DNA from: Actinomadura livida
GTDB taxonomy: Bacteria > Actinomycetota > Actinomycetes > Streptosporangiales > Streptosporangiaceae
Assembly (NCBI RefSeq): GCF_014648675.1
Contig: NZ_BMRO01000003.1
Location: 542,711 to 606,710, forward strand
Length of the DNA stretch: 64,000 nt
Direction: 5' to 3'
The notes beneath the pieces were generated by a model. The model did no database searches, was not told the origin of the DNA, and was given only the letters and a program-made list of their open reading frames with translations. A program made the translations under genes and the position numbers. Positions 45,249-54,016 of this stretch are shown one piece after another. Positions within the stretch are counted from its first letter, which is position 1; every line of letters starts with the position of its first letter.

Positions 45249-46271
45249 GGACGGGGACGCGGGGGCCGGAGAGGAGGCGGACGGGGACGAGCGCGCCCTC
45301 CTCCGGATGCCGACCAGGCGTTGCAGGGCGATGAAGGCGAACAGCAGGACGCTGATGGCGATGCGCGTCCACCACGAGCTGAGCGTGCCCTCGAAGGTGA
45401 GCATGGTCTTGATGACGCCCAGGACGAGCACGCCGAGGAGGGTGCCGACCACGTAGCCGGAACCGCCGGTCAGCATGGTGCCGCCGATGACGACGGCGGC
45501 GATGGCGTCGAGTTCCATGCCGACGGCGTGCAGCCCGTCACCGGACAGCGTGTAGAAGGCGAACAGGACGCCGCCGAGGGCGGAGCAGAACCCGCTGATG
45601 GCGTACACCTGGATCTTGGTCCGGGCGACGGGCAGCCCCATGAACAGCGCGGACTGCTCACCGCCGCCGATCGCGTAGACGTTGCGCCCGGTCCGCGTCC
45701 AGTGCAGCACGTACACGGCCGCGGCGAAGGTGACCAGCGCGATGATTGCCCCCGCGGAGACGCGGACGCCGCCGGGCAGGGCGACCCGGTTCAGCGCGAC
45801 GGTGTCGAAGAAGCCGTTCTCGATGGAGATCTGCTTCTCGCTGATGGTGAAGCACAGGCCGCGGGCGAGGAACATCCCGGCGAGGGTGGCGATGAAGGGC
45901 TGGATCTCGAAGACGTGGATCACGTAGCCCATCGCGGCGCCGAACAGCGTTCCGACGAGCAGGACGACCAAGATCACCAGTGGGCCGGGCAGGCCGAGCC
46001 GGGACGTCCCGACCGCGCACAGCATGCCCGAGAGGGCCACGACCGACCCGACCGACAGGTCGATCCCGCCGCTGAGGATGACGAACGTCATGCCGATGGC
46101 GACGACCAGCAGGAACGCGTTGTCGATGAACAGGTCGGCGAAGACCTGGGCGGTGCCGAAGTTCTCATAGCGCAGCGCCCCGGTGGCGAACGCCAGGACG
46201 AACAGCCCGAACGTCACGAGGACCGGGACGTGCCGGCGGTGCACCGCCGGCAGGGCGAGTGCGGTGGTCAT
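45237..46271 (-). CDS. Sugar ABC transporter permease, YjfF-like
   Basis: The 344-residue inner membrane protein of the branched RbsC-type permease family has about eight to ten transmembrane helices and the signature GMTFVILSGGIDLSVGSVVALSGML. The ATG at 46271 overlaps the previous stop (ATGA). E. coli YjfF with YtfT forms the galactofuranose channel. The Ser/Pro/Ala-rich last 20 residues are unusual. It is the last gene of the operon. Confidence 0.92.
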   Translation of the reverse strand: MTTALALPAVHRRHVPVLVTFGLFVLAFATGALRYENFGTAQVFADLFIDNAFLLVVAIGMTFVILSGGIDLSVGSVVALSGMLCAVGTSRLGLPGPLVILVVLLVGTLFGAAMGYVIHVFEIQPFIATLAGMFLARGLCFTISEKQISIENGFFDTVALNRVALPGGVRVSAGAIIALVTFAAAVYVLHWTRTGRNVYAIGGGEQSALFMGLPVARTKIQVYAISGFCSALGGVLFAFYTLSGDGLHAVGMELDAIAAVVIGGTMLTGGSGYVVGTLLGVLVLGVIKTMLTFEGTLSSWWTRIAISVLLFAFIALQRLVGIRRRARSSPSASSPAPASPSPTS

Positions 46272-47344
46272 GCGGGGACCTCCACTTTCTTGTCCGCGGA
46301 CGGCGGGTCCGTGGGCGGCGGGACGGGGCCGCCGGGACGGCGGCGGCCGACCTTGGCGCGGAAGGCCGGGGACTGCAGCAGGCACACGAAAGTGACGACG
46401 GCGGCCTCGAACACCAGCGTCGTGCGCGGCGGGATCCCGGCCGTGTAGATCGTCGTGTTGAGCGTCTGGATGATGAGCGCGCCGACGACGGTGCCCGCGA
46501 TGGAGAACCGCCCCCCGGTGAGCGCGGTGCCGCCGAGGACCACCGCGAGGATCGCGTCGAGCTCGATCCACAGCCCGGCGTTGTTGCCGTCGGCCGCGGA
46601 CACGTCCGAGGAGATCATCCACCCGGCGACGCCCGCGCACACGGCGCAGAACACGTAGCCGAGGACGATCAGCCCGGACGCGCGGATGCCGACGAGCCGG
46701 GACGCCTCCGCGTTGCCGCCGACCGACTCCAGCAGCAGCCCGAGCGCGGTCCGGCGGGCGAGCACGGCCGCGGCGGCCACCGACGCCAGCACGATCAGCA
46801 CCGCGACGGGCAGCCCCGCCAGGTGCCCGCCGCCGATCTCCCGGTACCCCGAGTCCCGGTCGATCGTGATGATCTGCCCGCCGGTGATCAGCTGGGCGAT
46901 GCCGCGCCCGCCGACCATGAGGATGAGCGTCGCGATGATCGGCTGGATGCTGAGCCGGGTGACGAGCAGCCCGTTCCAGAGCCCGAGCACCAGGCACAGG
47001 CCGAAGCTCAGCGCGAGCGCGACGGCCAGGCCCTGGCCCTCGCTGATCAGGTAGCAGGCCATCGCGCCGCTGATCGCGACGACCGAGCCCACCGACAGGT
47101 CGATCCCGCCGGTGGCGATGACCATGGTCATGCCGAGCGAGACCATGATCAGCGGGGCGCCGAACCGGAGGATGTCGATCAGGCTGCCGTAGAGGTGGCC
47201 GTCCCGGACCCGGATGGCCAGGAAACCCGGCGTGACGACCGCGTTGACGACGAGCAGCAGCACGAGCACCGCCACCGGCCAGAAGAGCCGGTGCCTGGTC
47301 AGCCGCGCGAGGTTCGCCCGGCTGACGGCGTTCACGGGGTTCAT
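46268..47344 (-). CDS. Sugar ABC transporter permease, YtfT-like
   Basis: The 358-residue permease has the same family signature, GMTMVIATGGIDLSVGSVVAISGAM, plus LILMVGGRGIAQLITGGQI. It pairs with the YjfF-like protein. The ATG (47344) overlaps the ATPase stop. A Pro/Lys-rich tail (PVPPPTDPPSADKK) ends the protein. Confidence 0.92.
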   Translation of the reverse strand: MNPVNAVSRANLARLTRHRLFWPVAVLVLLLVVNAVVTPGFLAIRVRDGHLYGSLIDILRFGAPLIMVSLGMTMVIATGGIDLSVGSVVAISGAMACYLISEGQGLAVALALSFGLCLVLGLWNGLLVTRLSIQPIIATLILMVGGRGIAQLITGGQIITIDRDSGYREIGGGHLAGLPVAVLIVLASVAAAAVLARRTALGLLLESVGGNAEASRLVGIRASGLIVLGYVFCAVCAGVAGWMISSDVSAADGNNAGLWIELDAILAVVLGGTALTGGRFSIAGTVVGALIIQTLNTTIYTAGIPPRTTLVFEAAVVTFVCLLQSPAFRAKVGRRRPGGPVPPPTDPPSADKKVEVPA

Positions 47345-48846
47345 GACGCTCCGTTCGCGATCGTCCCGAGGAGCCGCTCGGGGGTGAGGGATCCGTCGTT
47401 GGCGAGCTCCGCGACGAGCGTGCGGTCCCGCAGCACCTCGACCTTGTGCGAGAGCCGCAGGACCTCCTCCAGCTCGGCGGAGATGAACAGCACCCCGATG
47501 CCGTCCCCGGCGAGCGCCACGACGAGCTTCTGGATCTCGGTCTTGGCGCCGACGTCGATGCCGCGGGTCGGCTCGTCCAGGATCAGCAGCCGAGGCCGGG
47601 TGATGAGCCAGCGCGCGAGCAGCACCTTCTGCTGGTTGCCGCCGCTGAGGTTGCGGACCGGTGTGCCGGGGGACGGCGGCTGGATCCGCAGCTTCCGGAT
47701 GTACTCGCCGACGAGCTCGTCCCGGCGCCGCGGAGGCAGCGGCCTCGTCCAGCCGCGGGCGGCCTGCAGCGCGAGGACGATGTTCTCCGCGACCGTCAGG
47801 TCCATGACCAGGCCGTCGGCCTTGCGGTCCTCGGGGCAGAACGCGATGCCGCGGTCGATCGCGGCGCGCGGCGTCCGCAGCGCGACGGTCTCCTCGCCGA
47901 CCCGGACGCGGCCGGTGTCGGCGGCCTCGGCGCCGAACACGAGCCGGGCCAGCTCCGAGCGCCCCGAGCCGAGCAGCCCGGCCAGTCCCACGACCTCGCC
48001 CTCGTGGATCTCCAGGTCGACCGGCGTGATCGCCCCGGTCCGCCCGGCGCCCTCCAAGGCGAGCAGCCGCCTCCCGCGCGTGATGGCGGGGGCGGCCTCT
48101 TCGAGCTGCTCCAGGTCGTGCAGCTCCTGCCCGGTCATCCGGGAGACCAGGTCGAACCGGCCGAGTTCGCCGATCGGGTACTCGCCGACCAGCCTGCCGT
48201 TGCGCAGCACGGTGACCCGGTCGCAGACTTCGTAGATCTGCTCCAGGAAGTGCGAGACGAACAGGATGGCGACGCCGTCGTCGCGCAGCCGCCGCATGAC
48301 CCCGAACAGCCGCTCCACCTCGCCCCGGTCGAGGCTGGACGTCGGCTCGTCCAGGATGAGGACCTTCGCGTCCAGGTCGATGGCCCGCACGATCGCGATG
48401 AGCTGCTGGACGGCGAGGGACTGCGCGCCGAGGGGGGCGGTCACGTCCAGGTCCAGGTCGAGCCGGGCCAGCAGCTCTGCGGACCGGCGCCGGATCCGCG
48501 CCCAGTCGATCCGGCCGAATTTGCGGGGCTCCCGGCCGATGAAGATGTTCTCCGCCACCGACAGGTTGGGGCAGAGGTTGACCTCCTGGTAGACGGTGCT
48601 GATGCCGAGCCGCTGGGCGTGCGGCGGGTCGTGGACCCGCCGCTCTGCGCCGTCCAGCGTCATGCGGCCCTCGTCGGCCTGGTACACGCCGGTGAGGACC
48701 TTGATCAGCGTGGACTTCCCGGCGCCGTTCTCGCCCATCAGCGCGTGGATCTCTCCCGGGAACAGCCGGAAGGCCACGCCGTCGAGCGCGCGGACCCCGG
48801 GGAACTGCTTGGAGATGCCGGTGACCTCCAGGACGGGCTCGGTCAC
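47341..48846 (-). CDS. Sugar ABC transporter ATP-binding protein, YtfR-like
   Basis: A 501-residue tandem ABC ATPase. The first half has Walker A GENGAGKST (38-46), the VLILDEPTSSLD Walker B and a degenerate signature (GAQSLAVQQ). The second half has a degenerate Walker A (GLLGSGRSEL), signature LSGGNQQKV and LILDEPTRGIDVG. This RbsA/MglA/YtfR layout energises both permeases. It starts at a GTG, 96 bases after the binding protein gene. Confidence 0.95.
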   Translation of the reverse strand: MTEPVLEVTGISKQFPGVRALDGVAFRLFPGEIHALMGENGAGKSTLIKVLTGVYQADEGRMTLDGAERRVHDPPHAQRLGISTVYQEVNLCPNLSVAENIFIGREPRKFGRIDWARIRRRSAELLARLDLDLDVTAPLGAQSLAVQQLIAIVRAIDLDAKVLILDEPTSSLDRGEVERLFGVMRRLRDDGVAILFVSHFLEQIYEVCDRVTVLRNGRLVGEYPIGELGRFDLVSRMTGQELHDLEQLEEAAPAITRGRRLLALEGAGRTGAITPVDLEIHEGEVVGLAGLLGSGRSELARLVFGAEAADTGRVRVGEETVALRTPRAAIDRGIAFCPEDRKADGLVMDLTVAENIVLALQAARGWTRPLPPRRRDELVGEYIRKLRIQPPSPGTPVRNLSGGNQQKVLLARWLITRPRLLILDEPTRGIDVGAKTEIQKLVVALAGDGIGVLFISAELEEVLRLSHKVEVLRDRTLVAELANDGSLTPERLLGTIANGAS

Positions 48847-48942
48847 GATGCCCCCTCCCCTGTCTTCCTGGTCTCGTCATGACGGATCCCGCCGGGCCCG
48901 CGGGCCGCGCGCGGCGGCCGGCGGGCGCGGCGGAGCCCGGGG

Positions 48943-49917
48943 TCAGTACTTGCGGCTGGGGAGCGCCTTCTTGGCGGCCTCCTGGTCGAAGACCGTCTCC
49001 TCGGTGACGATGCGCCGCTCGACGGGCTGGTCCTCGTGCACCTTCTTGACGATCTCCATCAGCTGCCCGCCCAGCAGCGGGTTGCACTCCACGATGAAGT
49101 TGATCTTGCCGTCGGCCAGGGCCTGCATCCCGTCCCGGACGGCGTCCACCGTGATGATCTTGATGTCCTCGCCGGGCTTCTTCCCGGCCTCCTCGATCGC
49201 CTGGATCGCGCCGAGACCCATGTCGTCGTTGTGCGCGTACAGGACGTCGATGTCCTTGTGCGCCTTCAGCAGGGCCTGCATGACCTCCTTGCCCTTGGCG
49301 CGGGTGAACTCGCCGGACTGCGAGGCGATCACCTTGAGGTTCGGCTTGCTCTTGATGACCTCCTCGAAGCCCTTCTTCCGGTCGATCGCCGGCGCCGCGC
49401 CGACCGTCCCCTCCAGCTGGACGATGTTCACCGGCTCGGAGGAGTCCTTGTACTGGTCCACCAGCCACTGGCCGGACTTCTTGCCCTCCTCGACGAAGTC
49501 CGAGCCGAGGAACGTCACGTACATGGACGCGTCGGAGTCCACCGCGCGGTCGGTGAGCACGACCGGGATGCCGGCCGCCTTCGCCTCCTTGAGGACCGCG
49601 TCCCAGCCGGTGACGACGACCGGGGAGAAGGCGATGACGTCGACCTTCTGCTTGATGAAGGACCGGATCGCCGCGATCTGGTTCTCCTGCTTCTGCTGCG
49701 CGTCGGCGAACTTGAGGTCGATGCCGGCCGCCGCGGCCTCCTCCTTGATCGACTTGGTGTTCGCCGTCCGCCAGCCGCTCTCGGCGCCGACCTGGGAGAA
49801 CCCCAGGGTGATCGAGCCGGAACCGGAGCCGCTGCCGGAGCCGGAGTCGCCGCAGGCCGTCACGGCCGTCAGGGCCAGCGCCGCGCCGGCGGCGGCGGCA
49901 AGGATTCTTCGCTTCAT
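48943..49917 (-). CDS. Sugar-binding lipoprotein, YtfQ-like
   Basis: The 324-residue periplasmic-binding-protein-type lipoprotein has lipid Cys22 after a 21-residue signal (LTAVTAC) and a Gly/Ser linker. The motif LGFSQVGAESGWRTANT is that of YtfQ, the E. coli galactofuranose receptor. The middle and C-terminal parts (VLYAHNDDMGLGAIQAIEEAG) are typical. It is the first gene of the operon and follows a perfect LacI-type palindrome. Confidence 0.95.
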   Translation of the reverse strand: MKRRILAAAAGAALALTAVTACGDSGSGSGSGSGSITLGFSQVGAESGWRTANTKSIKEEAAAAGIDLKFADAQQKQENQIAAIRSFIKQKVDVIAFSPVVVTGWDAVLKEAKAAGIPVVLTDRAVDSDASMYVTFLGSDFVEEGKKSGQWLVDQYKDSSEPVNIVQLEGTVGAAPAIDRKKGFEEVIKSKPNLKVIASQSGEFTRAKGKEVMQALLKAHKDIDVLYAHNDDMGLGAIQAIEEAGKKPGEDIKIITVDAVRDGMQALADGKINFIVECNPLLGGQLMEIVKKVHEDQPVERRIVTEETVFDQEAAKKALPSRKY

Positions 49918-49962
49918 CGGGGGTTCTCCTTCGAGGGGTGGGACGTGGGGCGGTCAAGTCTT

Positions 49963-49976
49963 TGTTAGCGCTAACA
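49963..49976. promoter_or_regulatory. LacI-type operator of the sugar ABC operon
   Basis: TGTTAGCGCTAACA is a perfect 14-bp palindrome with central CG, the classic operator style of LacI/GalR regulators. It lies 46 bases upstream of the ytfQ-like start and 35 bases from the end of the lacI-type gene. Confidence 0.88.
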
Positions 49977-50011
49977 TGACGGCGGTGGACGCGGACGGGG
50001 CGGACGGCTGA

Positions 50012-51067
50012 TCAGGCGCGGACGGCCGCGGTGCTCTCGCGGACGATGAGTTCGGGGCCGACGAGGCGCCGGCCGGGGGCGCCGTCCGCGGCGGGACGGC
50101 CGATGCGGTCCATCAGCAGGCTGAAGGCGTGCCGCCCGATCTCGCCGAAGTTCTGCCGGACGGTGGTCAGGGGCGGTGAGAAGTACGGGGACTCGGGGAC
50201 GTTGTCGAAGCCGACGACGCTGACGTCCTGCGGGATCCGGCGGCCCGCCTCGCGCAGTGCGCGCAGCAGGCCGAGGGCCATGGCGTCGTTCGCGGCGAAC
50301 ACCGCGGTGACGGACGGGTCACGGGCGATCATCCTGCCGAGGTCGTAGCCGGACTGCGCCGACCAGTCCCCCACCAGCGAGGCGGGTTCCCGGCACCGCC
50401 CGGCCGCCAGCGCCGCGCGCCAGCCGGCCACCCGGCCGTCCGCGTCGACCCAGTCGGCCGGCCCGGACAGGTGCCAGACCGTCTCGTGCCCCATGTCGAG
50501 GAGGTGCCGGGTGGCCCGCACCGCCCCGACGTGCTGGTCGACCGCCGCCAGCGGGAACGGCAGCTCCTCCGCGGCGCCGACCACGACGATCGGCAGTTCC
50601 GGGGGGAGGCCGCGCAGCCCCTCGGCCGCCGACACGTGCGGCGCCACGATGATGATGCCGTCGACCGCCTGGCCGCGCAGCCGGTCGACGGCCTCCCCGA
50701 TCGACCGGCGGGTCAGCGCGCTCAGGCTGACGATGCTGATCACGTAGTCGTGCTCGCGCGCCGCCCGCTCGATGCCGTACACGGTGGAGGCCGGCCCGTA
50801 GAGCGTGGTGTCGAAGCTGACGACGCCGAGGACTCCCGACCGTCCCGTCACCAGGACCCGCGCGGCCACATTCGGCCGGTAGTCCAGGGCGCGGACGGCG
50901 GCGAGCACCCGGGCGCGGGTCGAGGCGCGGACCTTCTCGGGCGAGTTGAGGACGCGGGAGACCGTCATGGCCGAGACGCCGGCCAGCGCGGCCACGTCCT
51001 CCATGAGGGCGCGGCGCCCCTCGGCAGGGCCCCGATCGGCCGGACGCCGCCCCGTCGACTCGCCCAT
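50012..51067 (-). CDS. LacI family regulator of the sugar operon
   Basis: The ATG at 51067 gives 351 residues. An HTH (MEDVAALAGVSAMTVSRVLNSPEKVRASTRARVLAAVRALDYRPN) is followed by the periplasmic-binding-like effector domain. A longer ORF to 51223 lacks coding style upstream. It lies upstream of the ytfQRT-yjfF-like operon in the same direction and should bind the palindromes at 49963, 51102 and 51237. Confidence 0.95.
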   Translation of the reverse strand: MGESTGRRPADRGPAEGRRALMEDVAALAGVSAMTVSRVLNSPEKVRASTRARVLAAVRALDYRPNVAARVLVTGRSGVLGVVSFDTTLYGPASTVYGIERAAREHDYVISIVSLSALTRRSIGEAVDRLRGQAVDGIIIVAPHVSAAEGLRGLPPELPIVVVGAAEELPFPLAAVDQHVGAVRATRHLLDMGHETVWHLSGPADWVDADGRVAGWRAALAAGRCREPASLVGDWSAQSGYDLGRMIARDPSVTAVFAANDAMALGLLRALREAGRRIPQDVSVVGFDNVPESPYFSPPLTTVRQNFGEIGRHAFSLLMDRIGRPAADGAPGRRLVGPELIVRESTAAVRA

Positions 51068-51101
51068 CGTGCCTCCATGCTCCCAACACGCTTGGCGAGA
51101 A

Positions 51102-51115
51102 TGTTTGCGATAACG
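51102..51115. promoter_or_regulatory. LacI-type operator upstream of the lacI-like gene (imperfect)
   Basis: TGTTTGCGATAACG matches the perfect operator in 11 of 14 positions and lies 35 bases before the LacI start, consistent with autoregulation. Confidence 0.65.
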
Positions 51116-51236
51116 CTCTGCCGTGTCAATACCCCGGAGCCCGGAAGATGCGGCGGATCGTCCCTGGAACAGGGAAATATGGCCCGCTCCGCCGACCGGC
51201 CGACCCCAGCGGGATCGACCCATTGACGCCGGAAAC

Positions 51237-51250
51237 CGATAGCGCTAACA
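51237..51250. promoter_or_regulatory. LacI-type operator between lacI and the dehydrogenase gene
   Basis: CGATAGCGCTAACA matches the operator in 12 of 14 positions. It lies 170 bases upstream of the LacI start and just after the end of the alcohol dehydrogenase gene, so it most likely acts on the lacI promoter. Confidence 0.7.
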
Positions 51251-51292
51251 AGGCCTGCCGGGACGGCCGCGCGAGACCGGGCGGCCAGCGCG

Positions 51293-52324
51293 TCAGGGCG
51301 TGAGGATGGCGCGGCCGCGGACGCGGCCGGCGTCGAGCGCCTCGATCGCGGACTGGAAGTCGTCCAGCGCGTACTTCTCCGTGTGCAGGGTGACCGCGCC
51401 GCGGGCGGCGAGTGCCATCAGGTCGCACAGGTCGTTGTAGGAACCGACGAGGTCGCCGATGATGTTGATCTCGGCGGAGATGACGTCGATCGTGGGGACG
51501 TCGATGTTCTCCCCGTACCCGACCACGTGGTAGTCCCCGGCCTGCCGCAGCATGCGCAGGCCCTCGGCGGTGGTGCCGCCCTCGCCGACGAAGTCGACGA
51601 CGACCTCGGCTCCGCCGCGGGTGAGGTCGAGGACCTTCTCGACGTGGTCGCCGTCCGCGACGACGCCGTGGTCGGCGCCGATCGAGGTGGCGAGGTCGAC
51701 GGCGCCCGGGTCGCGGTCGACCACGATGAGCTCGGCGGGGCTGAGGGCCTTCAGCACCTGGACGCCGATGTGCCCGAGGCCGCCGGATCCGATGACCGCG
51801 CAGCGGTCCCGCGGCGTCAGCCGGCGCGCGGCCTTGGCGGCCGCGTGGTACGCGGTGAGGCCGGCGTCGGCGTAGGCCGCGACGTCGGCGGGTTCGAGCG
51901 ACTCGTCCAGCTTCACCACGCTGCGCGCGGTCGTCCTGATGTAGTCGGCGTAGCCGCCGTCGCTGTCGATGCCGGGGAACCGGCTGTTCTCGCAGTGCAC
52001 GTCGTCCCCTGAGCGGCAGGCGCGGCACAGCCCGCAGGTGACCAGGGGGTGGAGGATGACCTTGTCGCCCTCGGCGACGCCGGTCACGGCGGAGCCCACG
52101 GCGTGCACCCATCCGGCGTTCTCGTGGCCGATCGTGTAGGGCAGCTCCACCCCGGACTTCTCGGCCCACTGGCCCTCGAGGATGTGCAGGTCGGTGCGGC
52201 ACACCCCGGCACCGCCGATCCTCACGACGACGTCGAGGGGCTCCGCGGGTTCGGGGACGGGGACCTCCGCCATGCGCAGGTTCTCGTGGTAGCCGACGAC
52301 CTGGACGGCCCGCATCGCACTCAT
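51293..52324 (-). CDS. Zinc-dependent alcohol dehydrogenase
   Basis: A 343-residue medium-chain dehydrogenase. The catalytic zinc ligands are in GVCRTDLHILEG and the GHENAGW motif; the structural zinc lobe is CGLCRACRSGDDVHC. The NAD loop is GSGGLGHIGVQ. It resembles AdhT/Zn alcohol dehydrogenases rather than formaldehyde-type enzymes. It lies upstream of the LacI gene on the same strand, but there is no overlap, and its substrate is not clear. Confidence 0.92.
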   Translation of the reverse strand: MSAMRAVQVVGYHENLRMAEVPVPEPAEPLDVVVRIGGAGVCRTDLHILEGQWAEKSGVELPYTIGHENAGWVHAVGSAVTGVAEGDKVILHPLVTCGLCRACRSGDDVHCENSRFPGIDSDGGYADYIRTTARSVVKLDESLEPADVAAYADAGLTAYHAAAKAARRLTPRDRCAVIGSGGLGHIGVQVLKALSPAELIVVDRDPGAVDLATSIGADHGVVADGDHVEKVLDLTRGGAEVVVDFVGEGGTTAEGLRMLRQAGDYHVVGYGENIDVPTIDVISAEINIIGDLVGSYNDLCDLMALAARGAVTLHTEKYALDDFQSAIEALDAGRVRGRAILTP

Positions 52325-52510
52325 CAAGCACTCCTCGGTGTGGCTGGCGTGCACCGCTTTCCGCGGCGTGCATACCCGAGGCGGCCGGGCCCGACCATCG
52401 GAGCGGGCGGCGCGCGCGATCTTGTTGGCCTCATCGGGCCGTTCCGGTTCCACGGGGCGGCGCCGGGGGCCCAGGATGGGACTCCTCATCCCAACGTTCA
52501 AGGAGGCTTG

Positions 52511-53314
52511 ATGACGGACGACGCGGCGATGGACCGGATCGACACGAGCGTTCCGCACTCGGCGCGCATCTGGAACTACTGGCTGGGCGGCAAGGACAAC
52601 TACCCGGTCGACCGCGCGGCGGGCGACCAGTACCGGGAGACGTTCCCGGGGGTGGTGGACGTCGCCCGCGCGTCCCGGCTGTTCCTGACGCGCTCCGTCC
52701 GGTACCTCGCCGCCGAGGCGGGCATCCGCCAGTTCCTCGACGTGGGGACGGGGCTGCCCACCGTGGACAACACCCACGAGGTCGCCCAGCGCGTCGCTCC
52801 CGACGCCCGGGTCGTCTACGTCGACAACGACCCGCTGGTGCTCGTCCACGCGCGGGCACTGCTCACCAGCACGCGGGAGGGCGTCACCGACTACGTCGAG
52901 GCCGATCTCCACGACCCCGCGCACATCCTCAAGGTCGCCGAGCGGACGCTCGATCCCGGCCGTCCGGTCGCCCTGATCCTGAGCGGGATCATGGGGCACG
53001 TCCCGGACGGCGACGAGGCCCGCTCGATCGTCCGGGCGCTGCTGGAGCCGCTGCCGTCCGGCAGCTACCTCTCGCTGAACGACGGCACGAGCGTCTTCGC
53101 CGGGGACGCGATCGAGGACGCGCAGGAGGACTACAACGAGGGCGGCGCGGTCCCGTACCAGCTGCGTTCGCCGGAGGAGATCCGCCGCTTCTTCGAGGGC
53201 CTGGAGCTGGTGGAGCCGGGCCTGGTCTCGTGCCCGCTGTGGCGCCCGGAGTCGACGACCCTGGAGACCCCCGAGCCCGTCGACGCGTTCGGCGCCGTGG
53301 GCAGGAAGCCGTAG
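52511..53314 (+). CDS. SAM-dependent methyltransferase, DUF574 (PF04672) family
   Basis: The ATG at 52511 has AAGGAGG and gives 267 residues. The DUF574 opening is plain (IDTSVPHSARIWNYWLGGKDNYPVDRAAGD), followed by the SAM loop FLDVGTGLPTVDNTHE and VVYVDNDPLVLVHARALL. The family is very expanded in actinomycetes and its substrates are mostly unknown. It precedes three minus-strand tRNA genes. Confidence 0.94.
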   Translation: MTDDAAMDRIDTSVPHSARIWNYWLGGKDNYPVDRAAGDQYRETFPGVVDVARASRLFLTRSVRYLAAEAGIRQFLDVGTGLPTVDNTHEVAQRVAPDARVVYVDNDPLVLVHARALLTSTREGVTDYVEADLHDPAHILKVAERTLDPGRPVALILSGIMGHVPDGDEARSIVRALLEPLPSGSYLSLNDGTSVFAGDAIEDAQEDYNEGGAVPYQLRSPEEIRRFFEGLELVEPGLVSCPLWRPESTTLETPEPVDAFGAVGRKP

Positions 53315-53321
53315 GGAGGGC

Positions 53322-53353
53322 AAAAGAAAAACCGCAGATCATCCGATCTGCGG
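53322..53353 (-). terminator. Rho-independent terminator after the tRNA-Glu gene
   Basis: On the minus strand a 9-bp perfect stem (CCGCAGATC / GATCTGCGG, 4-nt loop) is followed by a T-rich run (TTTTTCTTTT). It lies 9 bases after the 3' end of the first tRNA-Glu gene, and is the clearest factor-independent terminator in the window. Confidence 0.92.
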
Positions 53354-53361
53354 CTCCACGG

Positions 53362-53434
53362 TACCCCCGAGCGGATTCGAACCGCCGTTACCGCCTTGAG
53401 AGGGCGGCGTCCTAGGCCACTAGACGACGGGGGC
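53362..53434 (-). tRNA. tRNA-Glu (CTC), copy 1
   Basis: A 73-nt cloverleaf: acceptor GCCCCCG/CGGGGGT (G1-U72 wobble), A73, anticodon stem CCGCC/GGCGG, loop CTCTCAA (anticodon CTC), T loop TTCGAAT. Identical to the copy at 53725. Confidence 0.95.
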
Positions 53435-53644
53435 CGGACTACTGCACCCGGGCGATCTCCCGCTCGGGCCTGCCCCACCTTACCGGACTCACCCCACCAC
53501 CTCGAACCGATTTCCACCCCGCCCCCAAAGATTCGACGACAAGTCGAAGACGATGGAGCGTTCTCCCCGGACAGGGACTTGGACGTCGCAGATGTGGAAA
53601 TTGGGCGCGAACGGCAACCACCGTGAGGGCGAAGCCCGAACACC

Positions 53645-53675
53645 CGGGGGTTCCAGGGGGTCGCCCCCTGGAAGA
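53645..53675 (+). repeat. Dispersed GC-rich palindromic repeat, copy C
   Basis: TTCCAGGGGG-TCG-CCCCCTGGAA has 10-bp arms, preceded by a G5 run and followed by GACA. It is the third member of the family with copies A and B. It lies between the two tRNA-Glu genes; the 290-base spacer there holds no other recognised feature. Confidence 0.8.
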
Positions 53676-53724
53676 CACCAGGAAAGCGAAGACGGCCAAA
53701 GGCCGTCGAGTAAGACGAGGCCAG

Positions 53725-53797
53725 TACCCCCGAGCGGATTCGAACCGCCGTTACCGCCTTGAGAGGGCGGCGTCCTAGGCCACTAGACGACGGGGGC
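53725..53797 (-). tRNA. tRNA-Glu (CTC), copy 2
   Basis: A 73-nt cloverleaf identical to the copy at 53362-53434. It is 24 bases from tRNA-Gln and on the same strand, so the three tRNAs probably form one transcript. Confidence 0.95.
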
Positions 53798-53821
53798 GCA
53801 TGTCCGCGGAAACGGACGCAG

Positions 53822-53893
53822 CTGGGGTACCAGGACTCGAACCTAGACTAAGTGAACCAGAATCACTCGTGCTGCCGATTACACCATACCCCA
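53822..53893 (-). tRNA. tRNA-Gln (CTG)
   Basis: A 72-nt cloverleaf starting TGGGGTATGGTGTAA with acceptor TGGGGTA/TACCCCA, G73, loop TTCTGGT (anticodon CTG), and T arm with TTCGAGT. It is AT-richer than its neighbours, as usual for tRNA-Gln. It is first in the minus-strand cluster. Confidence 0.95.
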
Positions 53894-54016
53894 GTGAGGT
53901 ACGAGCGCCCGTTCCGTTTCCGGCCGGTCGCTCGCGTCCCGATGAGAATACAGGAGGTTGCGACCGCGACCAAAACGATTGGCGCGGCGGGCGGGGCGCG
54001 TCGCGCCGGGGCGTGT

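Noticed and set aside
53439..53699. An 86-residue minus-strand ORF between the tRNA-Glu genes
   Set aside because: It contains the palindromic repeat, has no ribosome site, and its composition does not look coding.
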